From the NCBI RefSeq assembly GCF_037893015.1, contig NC_133666.1, positions 654,152,957-654,216,956 on the forward strand: a stretch of 64,000 nucleotides of DNA, given 5' to 3'. The notes under the pieces were generated by a model, which saw nothing but the letters and a program-made list of their open reading frames with translations, did not search any database and was not told the origin of the DNA. Below are positions 34,333 to 46,200 of the stretch, in pieces. Position 1 is the first letter of the stretch. Every line of letters begins with the position of its first letter. The position numbers were made by a program, and so were the translations under genes. Source of the DNA: Macrotis lagotis (Eukaryota > Chordata > Mammalia > Peramelemorphia > Peramelidae).

Positions 34333-35443
34333 TCATATTTCCCCCCTCTCCTCCAATCTCCATGCTTCACCTGAGTCCTGTATCTGAAGATCAAACCTTC
34401 TGTTCAGCTCTGGCCATTCCAAAAGGAACCTTTGAAATTCCCCTGGTTCATTGAAAGTCCATCTTTTTCCCTGAAAGAGGACATTCAGCCTTGCTGGGTA
34501 GTTCATTCTTGGCTGCATTCTAAGCTCTTTTGCCTTCCAATATATTGTATTCCAAGCCCTACGAGCTTCCAATGTAGTTGCTGCTAAGTCCTGTGTGATC
34601 CTGACTGCAGCTCCACGATATTTGAACTGTGTCCTTCTGGCTCCTTGTAATATTTTCTCTTTGACTTGGGAGTACTGGAACTTGGCTATAATATTCCTGG
34701 GGGTTGGTTTTTTGGGATCTCTTTCTCGGGGGGGATCGGTGGATTCTCTCCATTTCTATTTTGCCCTCTGCTTCTAGAATATCAGGGCAATTTTCCTGTA
34801 GTAATTCTTTGAAAATGATGTCAAGGTTCTTTTCTTGATCATGACTTTCAGGTATTCCAATAATTTTCAAATTATCTTTCCTAAGTCTGTTTTCCAAATC
34901 AGTTGTTTTTTCAATGAGATATTTCACATTTTCTTCTAATTTTTCATTTTTTTGGTTTTGAAGTATTGATTCCTGATTTCTGGTAAATTCATCAATCTCC
35001 CTGAATTCTATTCTTTATCTGAAGAATTTGTTCTCCTCAGAGAGTTTTCTTATCTCTTTTTCCATCTGGCCAATTTTGCTTTTTAAAGCATTCTTCTCAA
35101 TAACTTTTTGAACTGTTTTATCCATTTGACCTAAGCTGTTTTTTAGCATGCTATTTTCTTCAACATTTTTTTGTATTTCCTTGACTAAGCTGCTGACTTC
35201 ATTTTCATGTTTTTCCTGCATCTCTCTCCTTTCTTTTCCCAGTTTTTCTTCCAACTCCCTCATTTGATTTTCGAAGTCTTTTTTGAGCTCTATCATAGCC
35301 TGAGCCCAATTTCTGTTTTTCTTGGAATCTTTAGATGCAGGAGCTTGTGCTTCCTCATCTTCAGACTGAGTATTTTGATCCTTCTTGGGCTCATTTGCAA
35401 AATATTTCTCAATGGTCTTCCTCTTGTTTCTTTGCTTGTTCAT
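34333..35443 (-). pseudogene. L1-type ORF1 of HAL1-like copy 2, lightly broken
   Basis: Starts MNKQRNKRKTIEKYF at 35443, then a coiled coil rich in E, K and Q, an RRM-like part (LKIIGIPESHDQEKN near 34860) and a C-terminal domain ending at 34333. The breaks are one stop near 35014 (TAA where copy 1 has CAA) and a frame change near 34715, close to a C run. Frames are 142, 122 and 79 codons. The low number of lesions suggests recent activity of this family. Confidence 0.85.
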
Positions 35444-36204
35444 TTTCCCAGCCTAAGCCTGTTTTTCCTGAGCTTTTGGGACACTCCCACCAGGGTCTCA
35501 GTGTGTGAGGCTCTGTCTTCCCTCCTAGTCTGTGAATGACCATAAGCGCCCCCCTCTGCCACGGGGCCAAGGTGGGGGGGGGGGCCTGTTGTTCTATTGG
35601 GGGGGGGCGTCTAGACTGGGATCAGGATCTGAATGTGGTCAGAGCCCCAGAGTCCTGTTCTAGGGGCAGAGGACAGAGCTCTGCAGTCTCTCTCTCCTCA
35701 CTCCCCTCCCTCAGCTCAATGGGCTCATGCCCTGGGGGCTCCTGCTTCCTGGCTCTGCCTGCTTCTATTTCCCGGTCTGGGCTGCCCAAAGACCAAGCTG
35801 CTTGCTGTGTGCCCTGGGGGCTGGGCTCCACGTGCTCGCTCTGGCAGAGGTCCCCTGCTGTTCCCCTACTTTGTGCCCGGTGCTCCCCGGGGTGCAGCTC
35901 AGGAGACTCCCCCACTGCTGTGAGCTGCGGCTCCCAGTGCCCTGGGGCTGCCTTTGAGAGGCTGAAGTTTTTTTGGTCTGGCGGGCCACCCCTCTGGCGG
36001 GCTGCCCCTCCAACCCCAGGGAGCTGAGCCTTTCTGCTCTTTTCCAGGTTACCTTGAGTAGGAGAACTGCCTCACTGGGTCCCTTTGTGGGTTCTGTCTC
36101 TAGAAAGTTTAGTTAGAGTCCTTAGTTTATGAGTTTTCATCAGAGAGCTCCTAAGACTCGATCCCTTCATGTCCTCATCTTGGCTCCGCCCCCCGCCCCC
36201 CCCA
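35444..36204 (-). promoter_or_regulatory. GC-rich 5' leader of the young HAL1-like element, presumed internal promoter
   Basis: L1-type elements carry their RNA polymerase II promoter in the 5' leader. This one is markedly GC-richer than its surroundings, has homopolymeric G runs near 35575 and 35600, and aligns with 14517-15205. Open frames on both strands across it, up to 163 codons, follow from base composition and are not genes. Confidence 0.5.
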
Positions 36205-36421
36205 TATTATTTCTTGAAAAATCAAGTCTAGACTCTTTTCCTTTAAATTATTTCTACTATATCTGTTTTCAAGGTTGGTTGTTTTTTCCAGTGAGATATT
36301 TCACATTTCCTTCTAATTTTTGGTTTTTTGTTATAATTTTATTTTTTCCCAGTTTCTTGTAAACAGCTTCCTTTAGTTCCATTCTGCATTTAAAGGAGTT
36401 ATTTTCTTCAGAGAGATTTTT

Positions 36422-36569
36422 TTTTAGGTTTTTGCAAGGCAAATGGGGTTAAGTGGCTTGCCCAAGGCCACAGAGCTAGGTAATTATTAAGTGTCTGAGA
36501 CCAGATTTGAACCCAGGTACTCCTGACTCCAAGGCTGGTGCTTTATCCACTATGCCACCTAGCTGCCCT
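36422..36569 (-). repeat. WSINE1-like CORE-SINE
   Basis: Late insertion in the old HAL1-like ORF1, target-site duplication TTCAGAGAGATTTTT at 36407-36421 and 36570-36584. Confidence 0.95.
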
Positions 36570-37712
36570 TTCAGAGAGATTTTTAATCTCCTTTTCCAGA
36601 TGGCCAATTCTACTTTTTAAGTCATTCTTCTCCTCATTTGCCTTTTGTTTTGCCCTAAATTGGTTTTTACCATATTATTTTCTTCAGTATTTTTTTGTAT
36701 TTCTTTCACCAAGCTGCTAATTCGGTTTTCATGATTTTTTCTGCATTGTTCTCATTTCTCCTCCCAATTTTTGCTCTACTTCCCTTAATTGCTTTTCAAA
36801 GTCTTTTTTTTTTTTTGAGTTCATCCATAACCTGAGCCCATTTTCTATTTCTCTTGGAGGTTTTGGATACAGAAGCTTAACTTTGTCATCTTTTGAATAT
36901 GTATTTTGGTCCTCCATGGGACCAAAGTAATTTCCTATGCTCAAATTCTTCTTTTTCTGTTATTTGCTCATTTTCTCAGCCTATAACTGATTTACCACAC
37001 TTCCAAGGCTTTGGGGGACAATCCACAAAGACCTTAATTCCCCCAAGTTCTTATGAGGGGCTCTGACCATTCTGTGGTCTATGCTTTGATATGTGGATGA
37101 CTACAGGCCCTTCTCCTCTGCCCTGGAGCTGTGAGGAGAGTTCCTGTTTGGCTATGGTGGTATGGGAGCCCAAAGTGCACCCTGCATCTGAGTGTGGGAA
37201 AACAGCAGAGTCTTGCCCCAAGGATAGCAGAGAGACCTCTGCAGTATCCCCCAAACCCCTTACTATCCGTGGGCTGGGAACTCTGGAAGTGCTAGGTGGC
37301 TCCACTGATTCCCACTACAGGTTCTCATTGCAGGGCTGCTCTGAGGCCAGTGCAATCACTCTGTGAGGCAGAGTTCTCTCACCACCCCTTCCAGCTATCC
37401 CCAGTGATCCCTGGGCCAGGAGGTCTGGAAACCGCTCCCTCTGCCATGAACCTAGGCACCCAGGCCCAGCTGTGCTATGCTGTGACTGTGGCTCTATCTA
37501 ACCCCCAGTCCCAGTGAAACAGACCTTTCCTGTGGGACCTCTAAGTTGTCTTGGACTGGGAAATTGTATCACTCAGTCTTTCTGTGGGTTCTGCCCCTCT
37601 AAATTTTGACTAGAGTCATAATTTAATGACTTTTGGAGTTTTGGGGGGAACGAGTTTCTGGGAATTCCTGTCTTCACACTACCATCTTGGCTCTGCCCCA
37701 ATTCTTAGATGT

Positions 37713-38290
37713 TCTCCCAGGTTTTAATGAAATCTCTAATATTTTTTCTCTCCTATACTTTCCTTTGGAGCCTCCCAATAACTGGGCTATTATATTTTAT
37801 TACAGTCAAATATCACAAGTTGTCCAATTATGTCCAATTGATGACCATCACCTCAGTTTCTAATAATTTGTCACCACCACTGGTATAAGTATTTTTGTAC
37901 TTATGGAGAATTTTCTTTTTTCTTTGATCTCTTTAGGATATAGTAGTATCTCTGGGTCAGAGGGTATGCACAATTTAGTAGTTTTTTCGTTTAGTTCCAA
38001 ATTGTTCTCCAGAATAATTGAACCAATTCACAACTCCACAACCAAATATTAGTTTACTTTTTTCCCACAATTCCTTCAGCATTTTTCATTTTTCTTTTCT
38101 ATTATTTGAGTCAATCTGATGGGTGTGATGTGGTACCTCAAAATTGTTTAAATTTGCATTTTTGTAATTGCTAGTGATTTAGAGAATTTTTTTCATAGTT
38201 AGTGATAATTTATATCTCTTCCTCTGAAAAATTCCTGTTCATATGCTTTTATCATTTAGCAACAAGTTTTATGACTTGTATATTACACTA
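37713..38290 (-). mobile_element. L1 3' part, right half of the host of the nested stack
   Basis: Antisense L1 ORF2 end and 3' UTR: TCCAAATTGTTCTCCAGAAT near 37996, GATGGGTGTGATGTGGTACC near 38118. It is the continuation of 30776-31109. Confidence 0.75.
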
Positions 38291-38309
38291 AAATTTTTGG
38301 AATACCATG

Positions 38310-39300
38310 TAGAGGAAACTAATTCAAATAAAAAAGACTGAGTCATTGCACAATAAATGGTTAAAGAATATGAACAGGCAGTTTTCAAAGGAAGAAATCC
38401 AAGTAATATAAATCACTAAGATTTAGGAAAACACAAATTAAAGCACTGCTGATGGTTTCATGAATTGATCCAGCCATTATGGAAAGCAATTTGGAACTAT
38501 GCCTAAAATGTTATTAAACTGCATGTACCCTCTGATCTAAATATACCACTATCAGTCCTATATCCCAAAGAAATCAAGGAAAGTTGGAGTTTATATGTAC
38601 AAATATATTTATAGCAACTCTTTTCATGATACCCCAAAAAATGGAAACTAAGGGGTCATTATCCTTTTGGGGAATGATTAAACAAATTGTGGGATATGAA
38701 TAAAGTGAAATATTGTTGTAACATAAGAAATAATGAAATGGACAATTTCATTGGAAAACTGGTAAGACTTTTATGAACTGATGCAGAACATAGCACTCAA
38801 AATAGGAGAGCAATTTTTTTTTTTTAGGTTTTTGCAAGGCAATGGGGTTAAGTTGCCCAAGGCCACACAGCTAGGTAATTATTAAGTGTCTGAGACTGGA
38901 TATGAACTCAGGTCCTCCTGACTCCAGGGCTGGTGCTCTATCCACTGTGCTACCTAGCTGCCCCCAGATTGCAATTTATACAATGATAACATTACAGAGA
39001 AAAATAACTTTGAAAGACTTTAGAATTCTGCTCAATATCATGATAAAACACAAATCTAAAAGAATGAAGCTGGCTGAAACATGCCACTCACTTCCTGATT
39101 AATGATGATGAACTTAAAATACACAATGAGATAAAAAAAATTTCAAACATGACTAATGTAGGAATTTTTGCCAGACCACATAAACATACATCTAAGGATT
39201 TTTTTTTTCATTTGCTCAGTGGAGGGACTGGCTAATAGAAGGAATGAATTCATATGAAATACTTGTTACTTGAAAAATAAAAGAACAATTTTGAAAAGAG
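38310..39300 (+). mobile_element. L1 3' part
   Basis: Plus-strand ORF2 end and 3' UTR (TGGTTAAAGAATATGAACAGG near 38358, GAATTGATCCAGCCATTATGG near 38462). It faces the preceding minus-strand L1 and is interrupted by a SINE at 38818. Confidence 0.7.
38818..38966 (-). repeat. WSINE1-like CORE-SINE
   Basis: Minus-strand copy lacking GGC in TTAAG(TGGC)TTGCCC. GCAATTT stands on both sides as a short target-site duplication. Confidence 0.9.
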
Positions 39301-40690
39301 TATAAACATGTCTGAAAATTTTTGCAAAGATAGCAAATGGGTGATTATGAATAGTGCCATCTCATAAAGCAGAGAGAAGTGGCAGAAGTCCAAAAAAGCA
39401 GTTTAAACAAAGATTGGCAAGATGTCTAGTTCAACTAGTTCAGCCCAAGAGCATTTAAGCATGAAAATGGAAGGAAGATGACAAAGTGAAGAAAAGATTT
39501 GCAGGAGTCATTTAAACAAACTTTTCCATCAAAGAAAATAGAACCACTATACTTGGACCCTAACAGTACAGTTCTAGAAGTTCTTTTGGAGGAGGAAAAA
39601 TCAAACTAAAAAGAACAGGAAAAGGCATCATATTTGACTAACTCTCTATAGAGGAAATCCATAGTAACATAATTGTGAGAAATTTAAGAGACCAGGCACT
39701 GTGCTAAAGTGCTTTACAATTACTAACTCATTTGATCCTCACAACAATCCAGTAAAGGAGATGCTTTTATTTCCATTTTACAAATGAGAAACTGAGGCAG
39801 TGGCTAAGTGTCTACCTAGTAAATATCTGATACCAGATGGAACATAGATCTTCCTAATTCCTCACCCAGTACTGTATCTATGGTATAGCTTGACTTCCCC
39901 AAGATTCCACAGTACTTATTTGTCAGCAAAAAAGCTTTTGATTTAGTAGAAAGAAACACCACCTTCCGTTTGTAAAAGCAGATTGTACTTCTAGGGTGAG
40001 GAGGCTTCTGGAGCATAGTGGATTATATTCATCAGATCAGGAGTGGAGTACAAAGAGGAATAAGACTGGCAAATGTTCTCTTTATAGATCTGCCAGAGTA
40101 GAGTGAACTAATGAGAATAAATGACCATCTTAGGTCTCGTGTACAGTCTACATGAGTCCAAAGTCTTGGGATGTCATTATTATTTGATTATATAAGTTAT
40201 GTAAATATCAATATTTTTTAAATCTTGTATAAGAGTGAAGAAGGGACTTAGATTCCCCCTCCCAATCACCTGATAAAAATCACAAATGAAGAGGTGTGAT
40301 TGTACTTAGGAAGGAAACAATCATTTCCTGCTACCAAGTTTCAAAAATCTATTAGTGGAATAGAAAAAGAACCCTGACTGACTGACTGGCTGTTCTCAAA
40401 AGATAGTTTGAGAAGTCAAGGTAGTCAAAGAGAAAAGGGGGAAAAAAACAGCTCCTTACCTCTTAAGGGGGAGGTATGATGGTATCATAGAAAGAGACAT
40501 CTCTTTCAAAAGTTAAATTCTGTGGAACAATTGAGTAAGACAGAGACCTGGATACAGAGAGACAGTTACCAAAGATCAGAAGCAACTTCAAAAAGTATAA
40601 TAGTTGACAGGAGAAAAGACAACCAGCCAGCTATGAACTAGACAGTCACTGTTCCCAGTGAGGAGAAGAATCTAGAAACAACACATTCCA
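39301..40690. other. No gene recognised; MIR element inside
   Basis: Sequence without recognised coding potential, apart from a MIR-type SINE at 39700-39880. The remainder could be unique DNA. Confidence 0.4.
39700..39880 (-). repeat. MIR-type SINE
   Basis: Standard MIR-type wording: GTGCTTTACAATTAC, CATTTGATCCTCACAACAAT, CATTTTACAAATGAGAAACTG. Diverged, hence ancient. Confidence 0.7.
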
Positions 40691-40699
40691 GTGGGTTCT

Positions 40700-41356
40700 T
40701 TGTAAAGGATTCCACAGAAGTTATAAACTGATTCAACTTTACAGAGAGCAATTTCTATGTACAAAGGGAAAGAAAACTATACATTCTCTTTGATCCAGGA
40801 ATACCACTCCTAGGTCTGTATCCCAAAGAGATCACAAAAAAGGGTAATAAAGAACCCACATGTACAAAAATATTTAGAGCAGTTCTTTTCATAGTGACAA
40901 AGAATTGGATTGAGGGGATGTCCATCTATTGGGGAATGATTGAACAAATTCTGCTATATGAATGTGATAGAGTTCTATTGTTCTGTGAGAAATCATGAGA
41001 GATAGGACTTCAGAAAAGCCTGAAAAGAAGTGCATGAAACTAATGCTGAGTGAAGTGAGCAAAACCAGAAGAACACTGAACATACTACCAGCAATACTGG
41101 GCGATGATCGACTATAATGAACATGTTCATTTCAGCAGCACAGTAATCAAAGACAATTCTAAGAGACTTTTGATGGAAAATACCATCTATATCAGAGAAG
41201 GAATTGTGAAGTTTAAATGGAAACCAAAGCTCACTATCTTCAATTTTTAAAAGTTGTCTTAGATATACTTTTTTCTCTCTAATGTTTTTTTCTTTAAATT
41301 TAATTCTTTTTTCTTAATATGATTGATATAGATCTATATTTACCAGTTTATACTAT

Positions 41357-41439
<83 letters not shown>

Positions 41440-41560
41440 CACTATACATGCCTATATTAGATTGCTTTCTGTTGGGGGAGGGAAGAGTGAAGGGAGGGAG
41501 GGGAGAAAAAATGTAAAACTTAAACCTTTGCAAAAAATATTGTTGAAATAAATACTAGTT
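40700..41560 (+). mobile_element. L1 3' part with TG/TA microsatellite
   Basis: ORF2 end and 3' UTR in L1 order, closing with a G-rich block near 41476 and an A-rich end. A (TG)n run at 41362-41394 followed by (TA)n to about 41440 lies where other L1 copies have ATATGTTTAACATG-like wording. Confidence 0.72.
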
Positions 41561-41598
41561 GAATGACTAAAAGAAATAGTTTTTTAAAGGACCCTACA

Positions 41599-41752
41599 AG
41601 GGGCAGCTAGATGGCGCAGTGGATAAAGCACCGGCCCTGGAGTCAGGAGTACCTGGGTTCAAATCCGGTCTCAGACACTTAATGATTACCTAGCTGTGTG
41701 GCCTTGGGCAAGCCACTTAACCCCATTGCCTTGTGAAAACCTAAAAAAAAAA
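41599..41752 (+). repeat. WSINE1-like CORE-SINE
   Basis: Near-consensus copy with perfect 13-bp target-site duplication AAAGGACCCTACA (41586-41598 and 41753-41765). It is among the youngest insertions here. Confidence 0.95.
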
Positions 41753-41765
41753 AAAGGACCCTACA

Positions 41766-42720
41766 GAAGAGAAAGGATTTTATGCCCTGAAATTCAAAGT
41801 AAGGAGTACCTTATGTAGAGATCCTAGAGTGCATAATTGCTTCAAATTATTTACAGAATACAAATAGTTCTGTGTCTGAACCCTTATATGTTCTGACAAG
41901 GACCTACCTTCTTCCCCAATTCTTCCACATCTTAAAGAACACACCCAATATCCTTGACTCGCATTTAGTCAACAGACCTGATTATATCATTTCTTCAAAG
42001 GCATCTAAGTCCATCATTTCACACCAACATTCCAGGATCCGTACCAACATAGTGCTAATTTTCACTTAACTTGTTATCACAGTGTACCCAAGCATGCAAC
42101 AGATATCAGAAATTAAGCACACAATCATGCAATCATGCAAAGGTTATAATAAAATGACTAGTTTGGTCTGTCAAAATCACAATAGAAAATTCTACTGTTC
42201 ATAGCATAGGAGGGGGGGAAAACCTAAAGCTATGCACACATGCATGTATATGTGTGCTATGCATGTGCATGTTTACATATTCATGTAAAACACATGTGAA
42301 AGCATGTGTGGTGCAAATATAATGTATGTTTGAGTACACACAAGAAGCTGACATAAATCAACTAGAAATAATTAGTGTTTGTTTTTTTTTATTTTTGTTT
42401 TTATCTGAGTGTCCTCTTTTATCTTTATGTGAAGAGTTTGAGGGCAAGGAATGATCTTTGTTACAAAGAGAACCTATAACAAATTTTTAAGATTTCTTAG
42501 TAACATAGAGGACAAATCTTGAGTTTGAAGACTAAAATGAATGTCCTTTATGACCAATGACCACATTCCAAAGCTTTGGCTCTCAATTTTTTTCATTCCC
42601 AAATGAGTCATTTTATAAGACAAAATGCCCTTATGGATATATGAAGGCTCTTGTATATATGCTGCATATTTTTCTATTGTCTATGTACTTCCATCCCACA
42701 CTGACCTCCCCCACTTCGTT
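41766..42720. other. No gene recognised
   Basis: Unassigned. 42230-42330 is rich in alternating purine-pyrimidine (TGCATGTATATGTGTGC), the type of sequence that can adopt Z-DNA. Confidence 0.4.
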
Positions 42721-43221
42721 TTTTAATTGATATTTTATTTTATTTTTGCAATTATATGCCATGGTAGTTTTTCAACATTCATCCATTTACAAATTTATAA
42801 GTTACACATTTTTCTACTACCCTCCCTTGGAGGCAAAACACTCTAGTAAAAGTTGTACCTGTACAACTGTGTTTAACATATTTACATAATAGTCATTTTG
42901 TGTAAAAGGAATTAGGATTAAGGAAAAAGAAAGAAAACCATGAGATAGAAAGGAAAGAAAATTTTTTAAAAAGTGAACATATTATAAATGTTTTGGTTTT
43001 GGTTTTTTGCTTTTTTCCTCTGGAAATGGATGGCATTGTCCATAACAGGTTTCCCAGGGTTGTCCTTGATCTCTAAACTCCTGAAAGTTGCTGCATCCAT
43101 CATATTGTTGTTAATGTGTACAATGTTCTCTTGGTTCTGCTCCCTTTACTCAGCATCAGTTCATATAATTCTTTCCATGCTTCTCTAAAGTCAGACTACT
43201 CAAGTAGTACAATAATACTCC
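42721..43221 (-). mobile_element. L1 3' end, inserted at the 3' break of the MYSM1 pseudogene
   Basis: Minus-strand L1 tail; antisense TACAATGTTCTCTTGGTTCTGC near 43118 is typical. Its 5' edge touches the MYSM1 sequence at 43222, and no MYSM1 sequence is found on its far side. Confidence 0.75.
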
Positions 43222-45190
43222 ATAAGAAGGCTCAACTGCAAAGATATCAACTACCTTATCAACTTTAGAGTATCTTCCTCCTAAGAGACCAATCAGTTCT
43301 GCCATGAAAATATGAGTATGCAAATCTATATTAAAGTGCTTCTGAAACCACTCACACCTAAAATTTGCTTCACTGAAGAGACTTCAAGGAATCATCTGGA
43401 AGGGATTAAAGGAGCTTTTGAATTGCCTGGGCACTTTGAAAGATTTCATAGATATGTTTTTTTCATCTTCCCTGCTTCTGGCTAACTCTTCAACTGAGAG
43501 ATACTTAAATGTCTGTCCTTCCAAATTTCTTGCATCATACCAGTCCCCCCTGAAGTCTCCTATTTGCCACCTGGGCAAGGAATGGGCTTGTTGGACTAAT
43601 TGATACATTTCTTTTCCTTCTGTTCCTTCCCTGACTCATGTCTTATTAGTTGACTGGGGTATGTTTTGCAAAGCCTGCCTACCTCCAAAATTGATCATCC
43701 TATTAACTCCAGGTATGTGTTTATCCATCTAATAAAGTTCTTCAGTCCTGACTACACTAAGGTCACATTCAAATAGTGCAGTTTGCATCTTTCCCACTGA
43801 TCTAAAATGTAATTCCTAGTCTTCAAATATCATTCCGGTGCCTTGGTCTGGCCACCCTCAAAAACTCAGGAATGAGGGGGCGGCTAGGTGGTCCAGTGGA
43901 TAGAGCACCAGCCCTGGAGTCAGGAGGACCTAAGTTCAAATCCAGCCTCAGACACTTAATAATTACCTAGCTGTTTGGCCTTGGGCAAGCCACTTAACCC
44001 CATTTGCCTTACAAAAATCTAGAAAAAAAAAAAAGAAAAAAACTCAGGGATGGCTTGCTTCTATTCTTCCTGAGCTGCATTTCTATTTACTTCTACCTCT
44101 TGTTCAAATCTCCTCCCCCCTACTTGTCCCCTTGGCAGGAAGGATGAAAAAGCACCTCACTATCAGGGACATCTTTTACCTTCTGCCAAGTTCTGGGTAG
44201 AATTTGATGTCCCCCAACATTCCTCTTCCATCCTGCTGGGCACTTCCTTCTGTACCAAAATTAGATGTCTGATTCAGAGACTTGTCTATCATCCACCATT
44301 GTTGTTGGACTTCTGCAACAGGAAGCAATCTCCAGGACAGAAATTGCTTCTCTCCAGCTTTGTGAAAGGTTTTGAAAGTCCTTCCTGGGAGTTGAAGAAA
44401 TGGCATAGTCTTGTCCCTTTGGAGGAGTGAGCCCTCAAGCTCCATTTTTATGGTCTGATTTATTGAGAACATCAAATAAAAGATCCCTCTGAGGAGGATC
44501 TGAAAAAAATGTATCTAATTCATCAGCAATGTTTACTTTTTCATCATTAGATAATGACTCAATTTTTACAACATTCAAGTTAGATTCAGCACACCTTCAT
44601 ACACTTAATGAGGACCAGGACTTCTCCTCCCGAAAGTTCATCTGGGGCCAGAAGGTGACTATTGTTCTTCTGCTAGGACCTTTGTCCAGATCATCTTTGT
44701 CTTGTTAAAGCAGTCTGGTGTAACTCTTGTAAAACAATGCAGTTACCTATTAGTTTTGCAATTCTTTTCCACCTCCAGATAAACTTGTCCAGGACTTTAT
44801 TCAAATAGTTCATTTACTCCCATCATCTCACATGATTGAGTGAGTGACCAGTTTTATAAATGACTGTAATCATGAGTTTTCCTGATTTTTATTAACTTTT
44901 CATAAACTTTTTATTGCTTTTCTTTTAGATCAAGTCAGGATTTGTCTAGAAGTGATTTGCTAGACATATAATATTCTTCTAATAACCTTTTCTTGATGAA
45001 AGCTTGGTTCTCAACATTACATCCAGAGTCCAAGAAATGAAATAATTATCCTTCTCCAGGTTGAATTAAGGTAATGATCTTGCTTTAAACCAAATGTATT
45101 TTCATTGCCTCTGGATAGAGGAGGAACTGCTGCCTCTAGGTCTCCCTCAATATCCACCTCTCAGCAACAATGATCATGATCATGACTTGA
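43222..45190 (-). pseudogene. MYSM1: MYSM1 processed pseudogene, 3'-truncated
   Basis: MYSM1 is a histone H2A deubiquitinase with SANT, SWIRM and MPN domains. On the minus strand the order is: N-terminus near 45150 (DIEGDLEAAV), a QDHYLN segment near 45080, a stretch before SWIRM near 44560 (NVVKIESLSNDEK), a post-SWIRM linker at 43550-43600 (RNLEGQTFKYLSVEELA), and the start of the MPN domain at 43240-43280 ([18 protein letters not shown]). It lacks introns and has many stops and frameshifts, so it is a retrocopy. The catalytic MPN core and everything after it are absent, replaced by L1 at 43221. The 44176-44475 frame is an out-of-phase piece of it. A SINE sits at 43876-44035. Confidence 0.9.
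43876..44035 (+). repeat. WSINE1-like CORE-SINE
   Basis: Inserted in the MYSM1 pseudogene. AAAACTCAGGAATG before and AAAACTCAGGGATG after make a 14-bp target-site duplication. Confidence 0.94.
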
Positions 45191-45999
45191 GATCTACCAT
45201 GTAACCTCCAGAGAAAAATTTTTCAAATGGGGAGAATGTAAGAGGGGTTTTATACGAGTCCAGAGTATCTTTAGATGGCATTTCTTCATATGGAGAGAGG
45301 GGAGCTTGTATCTAGAATAGTCAATTGACATGTAAAGGAAGTGACTTAAAAGATAAATATTGTGCTTCTGGTCCTCTAACCACAAGGTGAATGGGAAACA
45401 CTTTGATTGCTTTCAGAGGCACAGTCTCTCTTGACTTATTCCTCTAGGCTGGCTCTCTATCTAGTGGTATGAATCTTTTCCTGTAGGAACTTGATAGAAG
45501 ATCATGATGTAAGAGGAGAGGCTCTGGGGATTTCTCCCCTTTGAGAACATGTGTCCCAAGAAATGAATCTTGATTCTTGGCATCTACATTTGTTCTTATT
45601 TTTGTTTTTTTCCTGTTTTAGGTGAAATGATTGTAACCTCCAGAATTGTGAGTTTCTAAAGGTCAAGAAGGCACCTTGGGTATCCCACTGTTCCAAGTCA
45701 GAGTCCAAGTCAGTTCAGTATGGCTGTCACAAAAAGCAAGAAGCAAACTTTGGGATGACCCAAGAGAGGAACTGCAAAGACAAAAACTTGTCTAATAGCA
45801 AGGCAGTTTTTAGATGGGAATTTAATGAAATCAATGCTAATATAAGAACTGAGTTAAGTTGAAAGGATTCATCCTCAGAAAGAAGGTAAAATAGAGAAAA
45901 GTATGCCTCTGAGATATTAGGGGAAGTGTTTATACTTTATTTTTGCTATATCTCTAAAGTAAACACACCTTTGTAAAAGTTAATATTAAGTAATTAAAA
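45191..45999. other. No gene recognised; possible 5' end of the MYSM1 retrocopy
   Basis: The part adjoining 45190 may be the 5' untranslated leader of the retrocopy, but I cannot fix its upstream edge. The frames here are short and match nothing known. Confidence 0.35.
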
Positions 46000-46200
46000 G
46001 ATGAGAAAAATCATGTTGAGGAGGTTGTAGGAAATTATGGATGCTACAGCATAATTGGTGGAGTAATAAATAAGAATAATCATTTTGGAAAGTTATTTGG
46101 AATTAAGTAAATGAAGTTACTAAAATGTCCATACTCTAACTCAGGTGCTCCATTTCTGGGTACACATATCCTAAGAAGGTCACTGATAAAAATAAAGTAT
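46000..46200 (+). mobile_element. L1 fragment
   Basis: Diverged ORF2-end wording (GGAGTAATAAATAAGAATAATC, TTTGGAAAGTTATTTGGAATT). Then 46201-46650 is unassigned. Confidence 0.5.

Larger units (their letters stand above)
32980..36204 (-). mobile_element. Full-length young HAL1-like element carrying three antisense SINE modules (copy 2)
   Basis: TATTATTTCTT at 32969-32979 and 36205-36215 is the target-site duplication. On the minus strand it starts with a G/C run and CGGAGCCAAGATGAGG, the L1-type 5' end, so it is full length (about 3.2 kb). Leader 36204-35444 is GC-rich, ORF1 35443-34333, 3' UTR 34332-32980, then an A-rich end. There is no ORF2, so mobilisation must have used L1 proteins in trans. 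The insertion point reads TC/AAGA on the sense strand, a variant of the L1 endonuclease site. The three antisense SINE modules sit as in copy 1. Confidence 0.88.
31110..37698 (-). mobile_element. Old full-length HAL1-like element (without SINE modules), interrupted three times
   Basis: A 13-14 bp target-site duplication (31096-31109, 37699-37712) brackets it. On the minus strand it starts GGGGCAGAGCCAAGATGG, an L1-type 5' end, then has a leader, an ORF1-like region starting near 36971 (ATGAGCAAATAACAG) and ending near 31930, and a 3' UTR to 31110. There is no ORF2. Removing the insertions (32046-32641, 32980-36215, the SINE at 36421) leaves about 2.6 kb. It aligns with the young copies through ORF1 and the 3' UTR, but lacks all three SINE modules: the sequence around 31440-31460 (CACTGTATAGAAGTGTG) runs straight through where module 3 would be. 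ORF1 carries many stops. Confidence 0.8.

Noticed and set aside
35536-36027. 163-codon frame (plus) and overlapping frames on both strands
   Set aside because: They lie in the GC-rich 5' leader of the HAL1-like element, where stop codons are rare. Equivalent frames in copy 1 are not conserved.
41319-41551. Several Cys/Val- and Ile/Tyr-rich frames
   Set aside because: Translations of the (TG)n(TA)n microsatellite.
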